Under the pieces are notes generated by a model. That model had not been told where the DNA came from and ran no database searches. It saw only the letters and a program-made list of their open reading frames with translations. Positions 8,869-18,700 of a stretch of DNA of 61,047 nucleotides are shown here, one piece after another. Positions within the stretch are counted from its first letter, which is position 1; every line of letters begins with the position of its first letter. The stretch comes from Candidatus Planktophila sp. (GTDB lineage: Bacteria; Actinomycetota; Actinomycetes; Nanopelagicales; Nanopelagicaceae): contig JAUXRP010000004.1 in assembly GCA_030681675.1 (NCBI GenBank), positions 1 through 61,047 on the forward strand, written 5' to 3'. The translations under genes were made by a program, and so were the position numbers.

Positions 8869-9212
8869 TACCTACGCTCCACGACAACCATTGCCGATGC
8901 GATACCAGCATCGTGCGAGAGCGAAAGGTGGACATCTGCGCCATCAATTAAATCGGCGATTTCTCCACGAAAGAGAAAAACGGGCTTACCGTTTTCAAGG
9001 TTTATTACTTCGGCATCGTGCCAAGCAAGGCCTTTTCCAGCACTGATCGCCTTAGCTAGAGCCTCCTTTGCCGCAAAGCGGGCGGCAAGTGAGGCAATTG
9101 GTTTAGTACGTTCACCTTCAGTAAAGAGCTTCTCACGCAGGCCAGGGGTTCGATCAAGTGAGGATTTAAAGCGTTCGATATCGACCACATCGATGCCAAT
9201 CCCATCAATCAT
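8868..9212 (-). CDS. acpS: Holo-[acyl-carrier-protein] synthase
   Basis: The 114-residue protein begins [15 protein letters not shown], with the metal-binding Asp8, and has the second ligand Glu in [11 protein letters not shown] near residue 49. AcpS transfers 4'-phosphopantetheine from coenzyme A to acyl carrier proteins for fatty acid synthesis. Its size is normal for group I AcpS. The gene lies between a PAP2 phosphatase and alr and overlaps alr by one base. Confidence 0.95.
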   Translation of the reverse strand: MIDGIGIDVVDIERFKSSLDRTPGLREKLFTEGERTKPIASLAARFAAKEALAKAISAGKGLAWHDAEVINLENGKPVFLFRGEIADLIDGADVHLSLSHDAGIASAMVVVERR

Positions 9213-9222
9213 GCAGGAAATC

Positions 9223-9873
9223 CTAGTGCAGTTGACTCTTAGAAGGAACGTAGCGATCTACCGCAATTACAGCCACTAATAGTGCGCTACCTATAAAAAG
9301 TCCACCAAGTAAATCGGTGAACCAATGTGTATGACGTATGAGTGAGACAACGCAAACGGTTAATGAAATTGTCACAACTCCTGCACTTGCTAGTCGACCT
9401 TGATACCTATCAACACGGGCGTATCTATAGATTATATAAGCCAAAATTCCCCATGTCAGAACGGCATTCGATGCATGACCGCTGGGATATGACATTCCTC
9501 CGGCATGAAGTAAATCAATACCATCGCGGGGTTTAGTTCGTCCAAGAAATATTTTAAAAACTCCCACTACAAAATTGAGTGCGAGCAGAGATAAAACAGC
9601 CAAGTTAAGTGGACGCCAAGTTTTGAATGTGTAAGCGATATATGAAGCTGCAATTATTAGTATCACTGTAGTTAACCAACGTGCGCCTAAGTCATCTAAA
9701 CGCCTTAGTAGAAAACCCGCAAAACCCTCAAACTGGGGTCGGTGCGTTCGGTTTACATCCTTATCGAAATTAACAAGTGGGCCATTACTTAAAACTTGTT
9801 GTGTCACAGCAAGAAAGCCGACGAATAGAAGTGCCGACCACCGTAAAGCGCGAAACATTTGTGCTTTACGCAC
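9223..9873 (-). CDS. PAP2-family membrane phosphatase
   Basis: The 216-residue membrane protein has about five to six hydrophobic segments and all three PAP2 signatures in order: [19 protein letters not shown] and [14 protein letters not shown]2 phosphatases of this type act on lipid phosphates such as undecaprenyl diphosphate or phosphatidic acid with the active site at the outer face. The listed GTG start immediately follows the glmS stop; an ATG at 9858 would shorten it by five residues. Its place beside glmS, glmM, acpS and alr fits a role in cell-wall lipid recycling, which is inference. Confidence 0.87.
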   Translation of the reverse strand: MRKAQMFRALRWSALLFVGFLAVTQQVLSNGPLVNFDKDVNRTHRPQFEGFAGFLLRRLDDLGARWLTTVILIIAASYIAYTFKTWRPLNLAVLSLLALNFVVGVFKIFLGRTKPRDGIDLLHAGGMSYPSGHASNAVLTWGILAYIIYRYARVDRYQGRLASAGVVTISLTVCVVSLIRHTHWFTDLLGGLFIGSALLVAVIAVDRYVPSKSQLH

Positions 9874-11712
9874 TTATTCGACCGTAACTGATTTTGCTAA
9901 ATTTCTCGGCTGATCTACATCATTGCCACGAGCTACCGCCATCTCATATGCAAAAACTTGTAGCGGCACTGTTGCAAGCACTGGCTGAAACAGTGCCGGT
10001 ACAACTGGGATGCGAATTATATGTTCAGCACCTTCAACTCGTGCTCCTTCTTCTGCGATGACGATAACTCGGGCACCTCGCGCTTTTACTTCTTGAATAT
10101 TACTGAGCATCTTTTCATCTAGTGCGTGCTCATGGCCTGCAGGTAATATTGCAATAACGGGTGTTCCGTTATCAATCAATGCGATGGGGCCATGTTTAAG
10201 TTCGCCTCCAGCAAAACCTTCGGCATGAATATATGCAAGCTCCTTTAATTTAAGCGCACCTTCAAGGGCAACGGGATAACCGATATTTCTGCCAAGAAAC
10301 AAAACGATGTTGTTGTCAGCAAAACTGCGGGTTAATTCACGAAGCGGTTCGACGGTTTCAAGAATCTGTTCTATTTTTCCTGGGAGCTCCAGTAGCTCGT
10401 TATAGAGCTCTGTGACTTGATCATCGTTGAGCGCACCATTGACTTGGGCTAAGTGCAGACCAATGAGATATACCGCAATCATTTGTGTTAAAAGCGCTTT
10501 AGTTGATGCAACGGCAATTTCTGGTCCTGCGTGTGTATACAAGACGGCATCTGATTCACGTGGAATTGTCGAAGAGTTAGTGTTGCAGATTGCTAAAACT
10601 CGAGCCCCAGCCGCTTTAGCATGACGCACGGCCATCAACGTATCCATCGTTTCACCCGATTGAGATATAGCAATCACCAAGGTCCCGGTATCTATGATCG
10701 GATCTCGGTAGCGATACTCACTAGCAATCTCAACTTCTACCGGAATCTTCGCCCATTTTTCTATGGCATATTTGGCGACCATTCCTGCGTGATATGCGGT
10801 ACCACATGCAATGACTGTTATCTTTTTTAGCGCTCTTATCTCATCGGGGCTCATACGTAACTCATCTAAAACTATCTGATGATTATCACTTAAGCGGCCG
10901 ATTAAGGTATCGGCAACGGCTTTAGGTTGTTCGAAAATTTCTTTTAACATGAAGTGGGTGAAGCCACCTTTTTGTGCAGCGATAGCGTCCCAAGAAATCT
11001 CATACTCCTTGGGTTTAATTGCTACGCCTTCAAGGTCGGTGATTTCTACGCTAGTTGGAGTGATGGTTACAACTTCATCTTGGCCGAGCTCTATGGCTCG
11101 CTTGGTATAGTCAATAAAAGCTGCAACATCTGATGCCAAAAAGTTTTCGCCGACGCCGAGGCCGACCACAAGAGGAGAGTTACGACGTACTCCTACGACA
11201 ATATCGGGGGCATCGGCATGGATCGCAACAAGGGTAAATGAGCCACGTAAGGCTTTAACTGCATCGCGCATAGCCGCTGATAAATCACCATTTCGTTCTT
11301 TGCGAAGATCACTAAGTAAATGAGCGACGGACTCAGTATCAGTCTCAGAGGAAAAAACATGTCCGCGAGCTTCTAAGTTGTTACGAAGTTCGGAGTAGTT
11401 TTCAATAATTCCATTATGAATAACCGCCAACTTGCCCTCATTATCAAGGTGAGGGTGTGCATTCCGATCGGTTGGACCGCCGTGCGTTGCCCAACGAGTA
11501 TGCCCAATGCCCGAATGCACTACAGGAAGTGAACCATCGAGTGCGTTCTCTAAATTTACAAGTTTGCCTGCTCTTTTTTCAATAAATAATTTGCCAGGAA
11601 CTCCCAGTGCGATTCCGGCGGAGTCATAACCTCGATACTCAAGTCGTCGCAAACCCTCAATGAGTGGCGTAATGGCAGATTGTGGCCCGCTGTAACCCAC
11701 AATTCCACACAT
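9874..11712 (-). CDS. glmS: Glutamine-fructose-6-phosphate aminotransferase (isomerising)
   Basis: The 612-residue enzyme starts MCGIVGYSG with the N-terminal nucleophile Cys2 of the class II glutaminase domain (about residues 1-240), followed by two SIS sugar isomerase domains (about 280-610) and the standard C-terminal ending in LAKSVTVE. It makes glucosamine-6-phosphate, the first step towards UDP-GlcNAc. Length is normal. It starts eight bases after glmM, so glucosamine synthesis and its next mutase step are co-transcribed. I see no glmS ribozyme in the upstream region, as expected because glmM occupies it. Confidence 0.97.
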   Translation of the reverse strand: MCGIVGYSGPQSAITPLIEGLRRLEYRGYDSAGIALGVPGKLFIEKRAGKLVNLENALDGSLPVVHSGIGHTRWATHGGPTDRNAHPHLDNEGKLAVIHNGIIENYSELRNNLEARGHVFSSETDTESVAHLLSDLRKERNGDLSAAMRDAVKALRGSFTLVAIHADAPDIVVGVRRNSPLVVGLGVGENFLASDVAAFIDYTKRAIELGQDEVVTITPTSVEITDLEGVAIKPKEYEISWDAIAAQKGGFTHFMLKEIFEQPKAVADTLIGRLSDNHQIVLDELRMSPDEIRALKKITVIACGTAYHAGMVAKYAIEKWAKIPVEVEIASEYRYRDPIIDTGTLVIAISQSGETMDTLMAVRHAKAAGARVLAICNTNSSTIPRESDAVLYTHAGPEIAVASTKALLTQMIAVYLIGLHLAQVNGALNDDQVTELYNELLELPGKIEQILETVEPLRELTRSFADNNIVLFLGRNIGYPVALEGALKLKELAYIHAEGFAGGELKHGPIALIDNGTPVIAILPAGHEHALDEKMLSNIQEVKARGARVIVIAEEGARVEGAEHIIRIPVVPALFQPVLATVPLQVFAYEMAVARGNDVDQPRNLAKSVTVE

Positions 11713-11720
11713 ATATTTTT

Positions 11721-13061
11721 CTACCCCAATTCAGCTTTAACGATATCTGCGAGCGATCTAGCGATTTCTTCGGCAAGGTTATCACTGGCAGCCTCAACCA
11801 TCACTCTGACGAGCTCTTCCGTACCCGATGCTCGCAACAAGACTCTTCCACTATCTCCAAGTCGATGCTGCGCTGCTTGTACCGCCGATGAAATCTGTGC
11901 TGATGCGTGAAGCTCTTCTTTCTTAACATCACGCACATTTATGAGAACCTGCGGAAAACGCTGCATCGTTGCGGCCAACTCGTGCAAAACCATACCGGTT
12001 CGCACAATTTCTTGTAGAAGTTGTAACGCCGTTAGTATGCCATCACCCGTATTAGCTAGATCGCGCATAATCACATGCCCCGACTGCTCGCCACCTAATG
12101 AAAAATCGTTAGCAATCATATTTTCCAATACATAACGATCTCCAACAGGCGTCGTAACTACTTCAATGCCTGATTCTCGCATCGCATGCATAAAACCTAA
12201 ATTGCTCATTACCGTCCCAACAACGGTGTTGCCCTTTAACGTGCCACGCGCCTTGAAACCTCGCGCCAAGATAGTCAGAATATGATCGCCATCGATTTCA
12301 TTTCCGGTGGCATCGATTGCTAAACATCTATCGGCATCACCATCGTGGGCAATACCAACATCAGCGCCTTCTCGCAAAACCGCTGCACGTAATTGATGCA
12401 GATGTGTTGAGCCGCACTCTTCATTGATATTCCAGCCATCTGGCTGATTAAAAATCGCAATAACTTCGGCGCCAGCTCGACGATATGCTTCAGGTGCCAC
12501 GGTAGATGCCGCACCATTAGCGCAGTCAACAACAATCTTTAAGCCTTTAAGAGGAGTATCAACCGAGGCTAAAAGATGCTTCAAATACCGCTCAGTTGCG
12601 CTGTCATCATTAATTACTCGACCAACATTGCGACCAGTTGGTCGCTTCCAACCTTCACCCATTCGAGCCTCGATGCGTGCCTCAATAGCATCATCTAACT
12701 TGCCGCCACCTCGTGCAAATAACTTAATTCCATTATCTGGCATTGGATTATGCGATGCGCTAATCATGACGCCGAGATCGGCCTTACTTTCGGCAACTAA
12801 GTGTGCAATCGCTGGCGTCGGTAAAACTCCAACACGATAGACATTGATTCCGGCGCTCGTTAATCCAGCGACAACGGCTGCCTCTAAAAACTCTCCAGAT
12901 GCGCGCGAATCTTGACCTACGATCGCCGTCGGTCGGTGATCTCTATTAGAAGAGCTTTCCACCAAGATGTGCGCTGCGGCAACTGCGAGATCGAGTGCTA
13001 ATTCAGCGGTGAGTTCGCCATTGGCTAAGCCACGAATTCCATCGGTACCAAAGAGTGCCAT
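11721..13061 (-). CDS. glmM: Phosphoglucosamine mutase
   Basis: The 446-residue enzyme begins MALFGTDGIRG and has the phosphoserine motif SASHNP with the active serine near residue 103, plus the magnesium loop DGDADRC. It interconverts glucosamine-6-phosphate and glucosamine-1-phosphate. The frame is open for 34 more codons upstream, but the ATG at 13061 has a good GAGGAG site six bases away and matches the family N-terminus, while the longer version would overlap rpsI. It follows rpsI by 25 bases, so rplM-rpsI-glmM-glmS probably form one transcript. Confidence 0.96.
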   Translation of the reverse strand: MALFGTDGIRGLANGELTAELALDLAVAAAHILVESSSNRDHRPTAIVGQDSRASGEFLEAAVVAGLTSAGINVYRVGVLPTPAIAHLVAESKADLGVMISASHNPMPDNGIKLFARGGGKLDDAIEARIEARMGEGWKRPTGRNVGRVINDDSATERYLKHLLASVDTPLKGLKIVVDCANGAASTVAPEAYRRAGAEVIAIFNQPDGWNINEECGSTHLHQLRAAVLREGADVGIAHDGDADRCLAIDATGNEIDGDHILTILARGFKARGTLKGNTVVGTVMSNLGFMHAMRESGIEVVTTPVGDRYVLENMIANDFSLGGEQSGHVIMRDLANTGDGILTALQLLQEIVRTGMVLHELAATMQRFPQVLINVRDVKKEELHASAQISSAVQAAQHRLGDSGRVLLRASGTEELVRVMVEAASDNLAEEIARSLADIVKAELG

Positions 13062-13086
13062 TGGAACTCCTCTACTTAAATGTAAA

Positions 13087-13575
13087 TTAGCGCTTGCTGT
13101 ATTGTGAACGCTTACGGGCCTTCTTAAGGCCGTACTTCTTTCGCTCGATAACCCGTGCATCACGTGATAAGAAGCCAGCCTTCTTTAGCGCTGGACGGTT
13201 AGCTTCCTCATCAATTTGATTCAGTGATCGTGCAACGCCGAGACGTAGTGCGCCTGCTTGACCAGATACTCCACCACCATTGATGCGTGCAAAAACATCG
13301 TATTGATTTTCAGCACCTACTGTGCGAAATGGCTCTGAGACTGATTGTTGGTGAACTTTGTTTGGGAAGTAATTCTCAAGAGCTTTACCGTTAATGATCC
13401 ACTTTCCAGTTCCTGGAGTTAAGCGAACGCGTGCAACGGCTTCTTTACGACGACCTGTGCCGCCACCTGGAGCTTTAATTGCTGGGCGGTTAGTTGCAGC
13501 TGCAGGAGTTGATGAAGTGTATGAAGTAGGAACTTCGTTCTCATCGAGATCATTAATAGTTGTGTTCTCTGACAT
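13087..13575 (-). CDS. rpsI: 30S ribosomal protein S9
   Basis: The conserved S9 domain fills the last about 130 residues ([13 protein letters not shown] to the C-terminal [12 protein letters not shown], whose tail contacts P-site tRNA). About 35 extra N-terminal residues, acidic and Ser/Thr/Ala-rich, precede it; such extensions are common in actinobacterial S9. I placed the start at 13575 because AAGGG sits at proper distance there; an ATG six bases upstream overlaps that site. It follows rplM by nine bases. Confidence 0.95.
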   Translation of the reverse strand: MSENTTINDLDENEVPTSYTSSTPAAATNRPAIKAPGGGTGRRKEAVARVRLTPGTGKWIINGKALENYFPNKVHQQSVSEPFRTVGAENQYDVFARINGGGVSGQAGALRLGVARSLNQIDEEANRPALKKAGFLSRDARVIERKKYGLKKARKRSQYSKR

Positions 13576-13584
13576 TTCCATCCC

Positions 13585-14037
13585 TTACTTCACGATTTGT
13601 GAAACTTGTTCGAATAAATATGGTTTTGGAGCTTGTGCAGCATGCGGGTGGGTTGGACCGGCATAAACCTTTAGCTTTGAAGCGATATCACGCCCAAGTC
13701 GATTCTTAGGAATCATTCCCTTGATTGCTTTTTCAACAGCGCGTGTTGGGAACTTCTCAAGAAGCTCGCCGTAAACCGTAGAAGTTAAACCGCCTGGGAA
13801 ACCAGAGTGATGATGTGACCACTTAGTCTTTGCTTTGTTACCTGACAGAGCGATTTTTTCTGCATTAATAATGATGACGAAGTCGCCCATGTCCATGTGA
13901 GGAGCAAATGTTGCCTTGTGCTTTCCACGAAGTAGAACGGCGGCATGTGTTGCAAGGCGGCCCAAGACCACATCTTGCGCATCGATGACATGCCACTCAC
14001 GGACTGCGTCACCGGCTTTTGGACTATATGTACGCAC
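13585..14037 (-). CDS. rplM: 50S ribosomal protein L13
   Basis: The 150-residue protein carries the L13 core [19 protein letters not shown] and the [10 protein letters not shown] segment. It is an early-assembly protein that binds 23S rRNA. The start is GTG, giving MRTYSPKAG. The gene heads the rplM-rpsI transcript and has its own promoter at 14101-14129 with a short leader that can fold. Confidence 0.96.
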   Translation of the reverse strand: MRTYSPKAGDAVREWHVIDAQDVVLGRLATHAAVLLRGKHKATFAPHMDMGDFVIIINAEKIALSGNKAKTKWSHHHSGFPGGLTSTVYGELLEKFPTRAVEKAIKGMIPKNRLGRDIASKLKVYAGPTHPHAAQAPKPYLFEQVSQIVK

Positions 14038-14074
14038 GCTCTTGCCTACCTTCTATTTCGAGTTATTTCATTAA

Positions 14075-14091
14075 GCGCCCTCAAGGAGCGC
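14075..14091 (-). promoter_or_regulatory. Small hairpin in the rplM leader
   Basis: On the minus strand a six-pair stem (GCGCTC against GGGCGC, one G:T pair) closes a five-base loop. It begins just after the predicted transcription start and about 40 bases before the rplM GTG. No T-run follows, so it is not a terminator. A role in L13/S9 autoregulation is possible but unproven. Confidence 0.4.
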
Positions 14092-14100
14092 AGAGGAGTA

Positions 14101-14129
14101 AGGGTACCTGTACGCGGGAGATGGGTCAA
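14101..14129 (-). promoter_or_regulatory. Promoter for rplM-rpsI
   Basis: The -35 box TTGACC (14129-14124) and -10 box TACCCT (14106-14101) are separated by 17 bases and point at rplM. The -10 fits the actinobacterial TAnnnT pattern. The same TACCCT box appears in the rpsL promoter at 41120. The predicted leader is about 55 bases. Confidence 0.7.
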
Positions 14130-14139
14130 AACCAGCCTA

Positions 14140-15741
14140 TTAATGCTCAAAAACAGGCTCAGGGCTTTCGAAAACACGGCCATCACTGCCAAAGACTAGG
14201 AAACGAGAAAATCCTCGCGTGAACCAACGGTCGTGGGTCACGGATATTACTGTTCCTTCATAATGATCGAGGGCCGTTTCCAAGCTTTCAGCACTCGCCA
14301 AATCTAAATTATCGGTCGGCTCATCGAGTAGAAGCAAAGTTGAACCAGATAGCTCGAGTAAAAGGACTTGGAAACGTGCCTGCTGTCCACCAGATAGTGA
14401 GGCAAAGCGCTGTTCGGCTTGCTGGTCTATTTCATATTTTCGCAGAGCGCTCTTAGCCGGACCTAACTGCAGTGAGTACATCTGCCAAAGGATTTCGAGC
14501 AAGCTCTGAGATTCAAACTCTGGATGAGAATGCGTTTGAGCGAAGTAGCCAATCTCCACGCGGGCACCGATTTTAAAATTACCAGTGTATTTGACTGTGC
14601 TATCTCCTGATATTAAACGCAAGAAGTGAGATTTACCGGTTCCATTCTTACCTAGAACGGCGATGCGATCACCAAAAAAGACTTCGAAGTTAAAGCTCTG
14701 CGTTAATCCTTCAAGAATCAGATTTTCAAAAGTCAATGCACGTAAGCCCGTACGACCGCCGCGCAAACCGACTCGTACATCTTGTTCGATCGGTGGCGCT
14801 TGTGGCGGACCCACTTCTTGAAACTTTCGAAGTCGAGTCTGCATCGCATGATATTTATTTGCCATGTCCGGGCTGATTGCAGCCTGCACCTGGAGGGTGC
14901 GAACTAAATCTTTAAGCCGTTGGTGTTCTTGCTCCCAGCGAAGCAAAATTTCAGCAAATCGCGCATTTCTTGCCTTTCGCGCATCGTGCCATGTTGAAAA
15001 CTTTCCACCGTGTACCCATGTTGTATTGCCAGATGCACCTTGCTCGAGAGTAACGATGCGATTGACAGTATTTTCTAGTAGTTCGCGATCGTGACTGATA
15101 AAGAAAACGGTTTTCTTAGTTGCGGTTATTACTTCTTCTAACCAGCGTTTAGAAGGAACATCTAAATAGTTATCGGGTTCATCTAATAGCAAAGTTTCAT
15201 CTGGACCTTCAAGTAAAGCATTAAGTACTAATTTTTTCTGCTCTCCACCCGAAAGAGTATTTACTTCTCTCTTTGCAACTTCATCAAATGATTTACCGAG
15301 GGCAGCAGTGCAACATACATCCCACATAGTTTCATACTCATAGCCACCAACATCTCCCCATTCAATAATTGCTTGGGCATATGCCATCTGAGCTTTTTCA
15401 GTATCTTTTTCATGCATTTCAATCTCAGTTTTTTCGATATTTTCTGCAGCATCGCGAATTCTTTTAGGCGCAACTGATAAAAGCATTTGATGCACCGTTG
15501 TGTGATCTCGGACCGAACCTATGAACTGGCGCATTACTCCAAGGCCGCCGGAGATAGATACTTGACCAGAATCAGGCTGTAAATCACCGCTAATCATGCG
15601 AAATAAAGTAGTTTTGCCGGATCCATTTGCACCAATGAGTGCAACTTTCGCGCCGTCGCCTACACGAAAACTGACGTTATTTAAGAGCACCCGGCCATCT
15701 GAAAGCGCGTAATCGACACCGCTGACATCGATATGCCCCAT
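14140..15741 (-). CDS. ABC-F family ATPase
   Basis: The 533-residue soluble protein has two ATPase domains: the first with GANGSGKTT (about residues 36-44), LSGGEQKKL and LLLDEPDNYLD, the second with GKNGTGKSH, LSGGQQARF and LLLLDEPTDNLD. A charged linker of about 80 residues separates them and no membrane segment is present, so this is ABC-F. Such proteins act on ribosomes, either in translation quality control or antibiotic resistance; the setting between truA and rplM favours a housekeeping ribosome role. The aspartate-rich DEPDNYLD variant in domain 1 marks a particular subfamily. It starts one base inside the truA stop (TAATG). Confidence 0.88.
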   Translation of the reverse strand: MGHIDVSGVDYALSDGRVLLNNVSFRVGDGAKVALIGANGSGKTTLFRMISGDLQPDSGQVSISGGLGVMRQFIGSVRDHTTVHQMLLSVAPKRIRDAAENIEKTEIEMHEKDTEKAQMAYAQAIIEWGDVGGYEYETMWDVCCTAALGKSFDEVAKREVNTLSGGEQKKLVLNALLEGPDETLLLDEPDNYLDVPSKRWLEEVITATKKTVFFISHDRELLENTVNRIVTLEQGASGNTTWVHGGKFSTWHDARKARNARFAEILLRWEQEHQRLKDLVRTLQVQAAISPDMANKYHAMQTRLRKFQEVGPPQAPPIEQDVRVGLRGGRTGLRALTFENLILEGLTQSFNFEVFFGDRIAVLGKNGTGKSHFLRLISGDSTVKYTGNFKIGARVEIGYFAQTHSHPEFESQSLLEILWQMYSLQLGPAKSALRKYEIDQQAEQRFASLSGGQQARFQVLLLELSGSTLLLLDEPTDNLDLASAESLETALDHYEGTVISVTHDRWFTRGFSRFLVFGSDGRVFESPEPVFEH

Positions 15742-16532
15742 TACCCGTTAACCATTTCTCCATTGTATTCAACTTGGCGCAGAGTTAGGCCCCTTGCGAC
15801 AAAGACAAGTGAGTCAGGTACGCGCTCTTTATTGGCCAACATCGCAGAAATCCAGTCAAGATTATTTCGACCTTCTGCAACACAAACAACTGCGCCGACT
15901 AAGCTGCGCACCATTGAATAACAGAAGGCATCCGCGGCAATATCTGCGATTAGATAGCCCGCATCGTCACGGATCCAGTTGAAACGAATAAGGTTTCGAA
16001 CTGTAGCTGCACCTTCTCGGAACTTACAATAAGCGGCAAAGTCATGGTTGCCTAAAAGTAATGCGCTTGCAGAGTTGAGAAGTTCTACATCAAGGCTGCG
16101 ATACCAAGGTGCCACATCCAAGCGGTGAAGGGGTGATACGACCTGATTGGCATCTAAAATTTTGTAGGTATAACTTCGCAGGGTGGCAGAAAAACGGGCA
16201 TGAAAACCTTTTTCCATGACTGTCACTTTTAGAATTCGAATATCATCTTCGAGCATTCGATTCAATTTAAAGAGTAGTTCTTTGATCTCGGAATTTTCAG
16301 GAATATCAACATGAATTACCTGCCCACTAGCATGTACTCCGGCATCGGTGCGACCAGCAACAACGGTTTCTATGGGGCTCTGCGTGATTTTTGCGAGCGC
16401 CGTTTCAATCTCTTCTTGAATTGTGCGTTGACCGGGCTGCTTTGCCCACCCTGCATAATTCGTTCCGTCGTACGCTAAATCGATCCGTAAACGAAGAAAC
16501 CCACTCTCTGGGTAGAGAGTGGGCTCCGACAT
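15741..16532 (-). CDS. truA: tRNA pseudouridine(38-40) synthase
   Basis: The 263-residue enzyme has the catalytic Asp in GRTDAGVHASGQV (about residue 62), the N-terminal LAYDGTNYAGWAKQPGQRT and a normal C-terminal FCYSMVRSLVGAVV segment. TruA isomerises uridines 38-40 in tRNA anticodon stems. It follows rplQ at the end of the alpha operon. Its first codons contain a perfect 9-pair hairpin (16500-16523) and there is no Shine-Dalgarno before the ATG, so translation initiation here is unusual. Confidence 0.95.
   Translation of the reverse strand: MSEPTLYPESGFLRLRIDLAYDGTNYAGWAKQPGQRTIQEEIETALAKITQSPIETVVAGRTDAGVHASGQVIHVDIPENSEIKELLFKLNRMLEDDIRILKVTVMEKGFHARFSATLRSYTYKILDANQVVSPLHRLDVAPWYRSLDVELLNSASALLLGNHDFAAYCKFREGAATVRNLIRFNWIRDDAGYLIADIAADAFCYSMVRSLVGAVVCVAEGRNNLDWISAMLANKERVPDSLVFVARGLTLRQVEYNGEMVNG
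16500..16523 (-). terminator. Terminator-like hairpin inside the first codons of truA
   Basis: The arms CCCACTCTC and GAGAGTGGG form a perfect 9-pair stem with a 6-base loop covering truA codons 4-11. On the minus strand TTTCTT follows directly. It sits 37 bases after the rplQ stop, the right place to end or attenuate alpha-operon transcription. Confidence 0.55.
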
Positions 16533-16559
16533 AAGAATATTTTTCTAAGGTGTTAAGGC

Positions 16560-16925
16560 TTAGTTATCTTTCTCAGTTAAAACTTCGATTACCGCCATTG
16601 GAGCGTTGTCGCCCTTACGTGGCCCAATCTTTGTAATGCGTGTGTATCCACCATTACGAGTTGCAAACCGAGGTCCGATAACAGTAAAGAGTGTATGGAC
16701 TACACCCTTATTTGAAATCTGAGCCATAACTTGGCGACGGGCTGGAAGATCACCCTTCTTAGCAAAAGTAATTAACTTTTCGGCTAATGGACGCAGGCGC
16801 TTAGCCTTTGCCTCGGTTGTTGTGATCTTGCCGTGTTCGAACAACTGCTCTGCAAGAGTGCGTAGGAGTAAGCGCTCGTGTGATGGGCCTGAACCCAGAC
16901 GAGGACCTTTACTTGGTGTTGGCAT
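16560..16925 (-). CDS. rplQ: 50S ribosomal protein L17
   Basis: The 121-residue protein starts [18 protein letters not shown], the actinobacterial L17 N-terminus, followed by the helical [20 protein letters not shown] core. L17 lies near the peptide exit tunnel. The gene follows rpoA by 11 bases, the standard rpoA-rplQ pair. Its length matches the compact L17 form without a C-terminal extension. Confidence 0.97.
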   Translation of the reverse strand: MPTPSKGPRLGSGPSHERLLLRTLAEQLFEHGKITTTEAKAKRLRPLAEKLITFAKKGDLPARRQVMAQISNKGVVHTLFTVIGPRFATRNGGYTRITKIGPRKGDNAPMAVIEVLTEKDN

Positions 16926-16936
16926 TTTCTTATCTC

Positions 16937-17950
16937 CTAGGCCTGCTCTGCTTCAACGAACTCGTCGTCTAGCGAAGCGTTGTAATTTTGGTGCTGAGTT
17001 GGATCAAATCCGACTGGGCTATCTTTCAAGTTCATCCCCATAGAGACAAGCTTGGCCTTTACCTCATCGATTGACTTTGATCCAAAGTTACGGATATCAA
17101 GCAAGTCAGCCTCTGAACGGTTAACAAGCTCCCCAACTGTATGAATGCCTTCGCGCTTCAAGCAGTTGTATGAACGTACTGTGAGATCTAGATCTTCTAT
17201 TGGAAGTGCCATGTCCGCGGCAAGAGCTGCATCCATAACAGATGGCCCCATCTCGATACCTTCTGCTTCAAGATTGAGCTCGCGAGCAAGACCAAAGAGT
17301 TCAACTAATGTACGACCAGCTGATGCAACGGCATCGCGTGGCTTCATTGATGATTTTGTCTCAACATCGACTACAAGACGATCGAAATCGGTGCGCTGCT
17401 CAACGCGAGTGGCTTCAACGGCATACGTAACCTTGAGTACAGGTGAATAGATAGAGTCAACTGGAATGCGCCCGATCTCTGCGCCAGCCTGCTTGTTCTG
17501 AACTGCGGTGACATAACCACGGCCGCGCTCAACGGTAAGTTCGATCTCAAGAGATCCCTTGCCATTGAGAGTTGCTAAGTGGAGCTCTGGATTATGTACT
17601 TCAACGCCAGTTGGAACAGCGATATCGGCACCAGTAACTGGACCGGCACCAGACTTGCGGATATAGACGACGCTTGGCTCATCGTTATCGGATGAGAGCA
17701 CCAAGTTCTTGATGTTCAAAACAATATCGGTGAGATCTTCTTTAACGCCTTCAAGAGTTGTGAACTCGTGAAGTGCTCCTGCAACGCGAATGCTTGTCAC
17801 TGCCGCACCTGGAATAGATGAAAGCAATGTACGACGCATGCTGTTGCCAAGGGTGTATCCAAAGCCAGGCTCTAATGGCTCAATAATGAACCTTGAACGG
17901 GACTCAGAAATTACTTCTTCACTGAGGGTGGGACGTTGTGCAATTAGCAC
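16937..17950 (-). CDS. rpoA: DNA-directed RNA polymerase subunit alpha
   Basis: The 337-residue subunit has an N-terminal dimerisation domain (about residues 1-230, with [21 protein letters not shown] split around residues 24-44) and a C-terminal domain (about 245-320, [15 protein letters not shown]) that contacts activators and UP elements. The start is GTG with GAGGAG upstream. The 107-base leader before it contains a 7-pair inverted repeat (17972-17993) that could fold, without a T-run. The tail after the CTD is acidic. Confidence 0.97.
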   Translation of the reverse strand: MLIAQRPTLSEEVISESRSRFIIEPLEPGFGYTLGNSMRRTLLSSIPGAAVTSIRVAGALHEFTTLEGVKEDLTDIVLNIKNLVLSSDNDEPSVVYIRKSGAGPVTGADIAVPTGVEVHNPELHLATLNGKGSLEIELTVERGRGYVTAVQNKQAGAEIGRIPVDSIYSPVLKVTYAVEATRVEQRTDFDRLVVDVETKSSMKPRDAVASAGRTLVELFGLARELNLEAEGIEMGPSVMDAALAADMALPIEDLDLTVRSYNCLKREGIHTVGELVNRSEADLLDIRNFGSKSIDEVKAKLVSMGMNLKDSPVGFDPTQHQNYNASLDDEFVEAEQA

Positions 17951-18057
17951 TGGTGCTCCTCTTCGTTTCGGGGAAATCCACTATTTGATTTCCACATTTG
18001 CCATACCTGTACTGCCCGCATGCCCGCTGAGTTTTAATGTCAGGGGCTTTTTAAAAA

Positions 18058-18684
18058 TTACTTCGAGTAAAGCTCAACGATTAGCTGCTCTTGAACCTGG
18101 GTGTCGATGACTGCACGTGCAGGAACGCCGTGAATGATGATGCGCATCTGCGAACCAACGACCTCCATCCATGCCGGTACCGACTTCTCGCCAAGTTCTG
18201 CACTTGCCACGATAAATGGTGTGAGATCGAGTGACTTTGGAAGAACATCGATGATGTCCATTGGAGTCACACGGAATGAGGGAATATTTACCTTCTTGCC
18301 ATTTACGAGAAAGTGACCGTGGCGCACTAGTTGGCGTGACATGTCACGACTCTTTGCAAATCCTGCGCGGAATACAACATTGTCAAGACGTGTCTCTAGA
18401 AGGACTAGAAGGTTCTCACCAGTCTTGCCCTGCTTGCGGTTTGCCTCTTCGTAGTAACCACGGAACTGCTTTTCGAGAACTCCGTAAATACGTGCGCACT
18501 TCTGCTTCTCACGCATCTGCAATAGGTACTCAGACTCTTTTGATCGACCACGGCCATGTTGACCAGGTGGATACGGTCGAGATTCGATTGGACATTTAGG
18601 TCCATCGCACTTGCTGCCCTTAAGGAAGAGCTTTACTTTTTCGCGACGGCAGCGCTTGCAGTCTGCTCCGGTATAACGAGCCAT
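18058..18684 (-). CDS. rpsD: 30S ribosomal protein S4
   Basis: The 208-residue protein keeps a four-cysteine zinc site at the N-terminus (CKRC and CDGPKC, residues about 9-31), so it is the zinc-binding C+ form. The S4 RNA-binding domain is LDNVVFRAGFAKSRDMSRQ to near residue 160. S4 nucleates 30S body assembly and in many bacteria represses its own operon. It lies between rpsK and rpoA, the usual alpha-operon order. Confidence 0.97.
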   Translation of the reverse strand: MARYTGADCKRCRREKVKLFLKGSKCDGPKCPIESRPYPPGQHGRGRSKESEYLLQMREKQKCARIYGVLEKQFRGYYEEANRKQGKTGENLLVLLETRLDNVVFRAGFAKSRDMSRQLVRHGHFLVNGKKVNIPSFRVTPMDIIDVLPKSLDLTPFIVASAELGEKSVPAWMEVVGSQMRIIIHGVPARAVIDTQVQEQLIVELYSK

Positions 18685-18700
18685 TTATTCTCTTCCTTCC

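Noticed and set aside
13062-13163. Longer glmM start
   Set aside because: It would overlap rpsI, and the family N-terminus MALFGTDGIRG with a good ribosome site begins at 13061.
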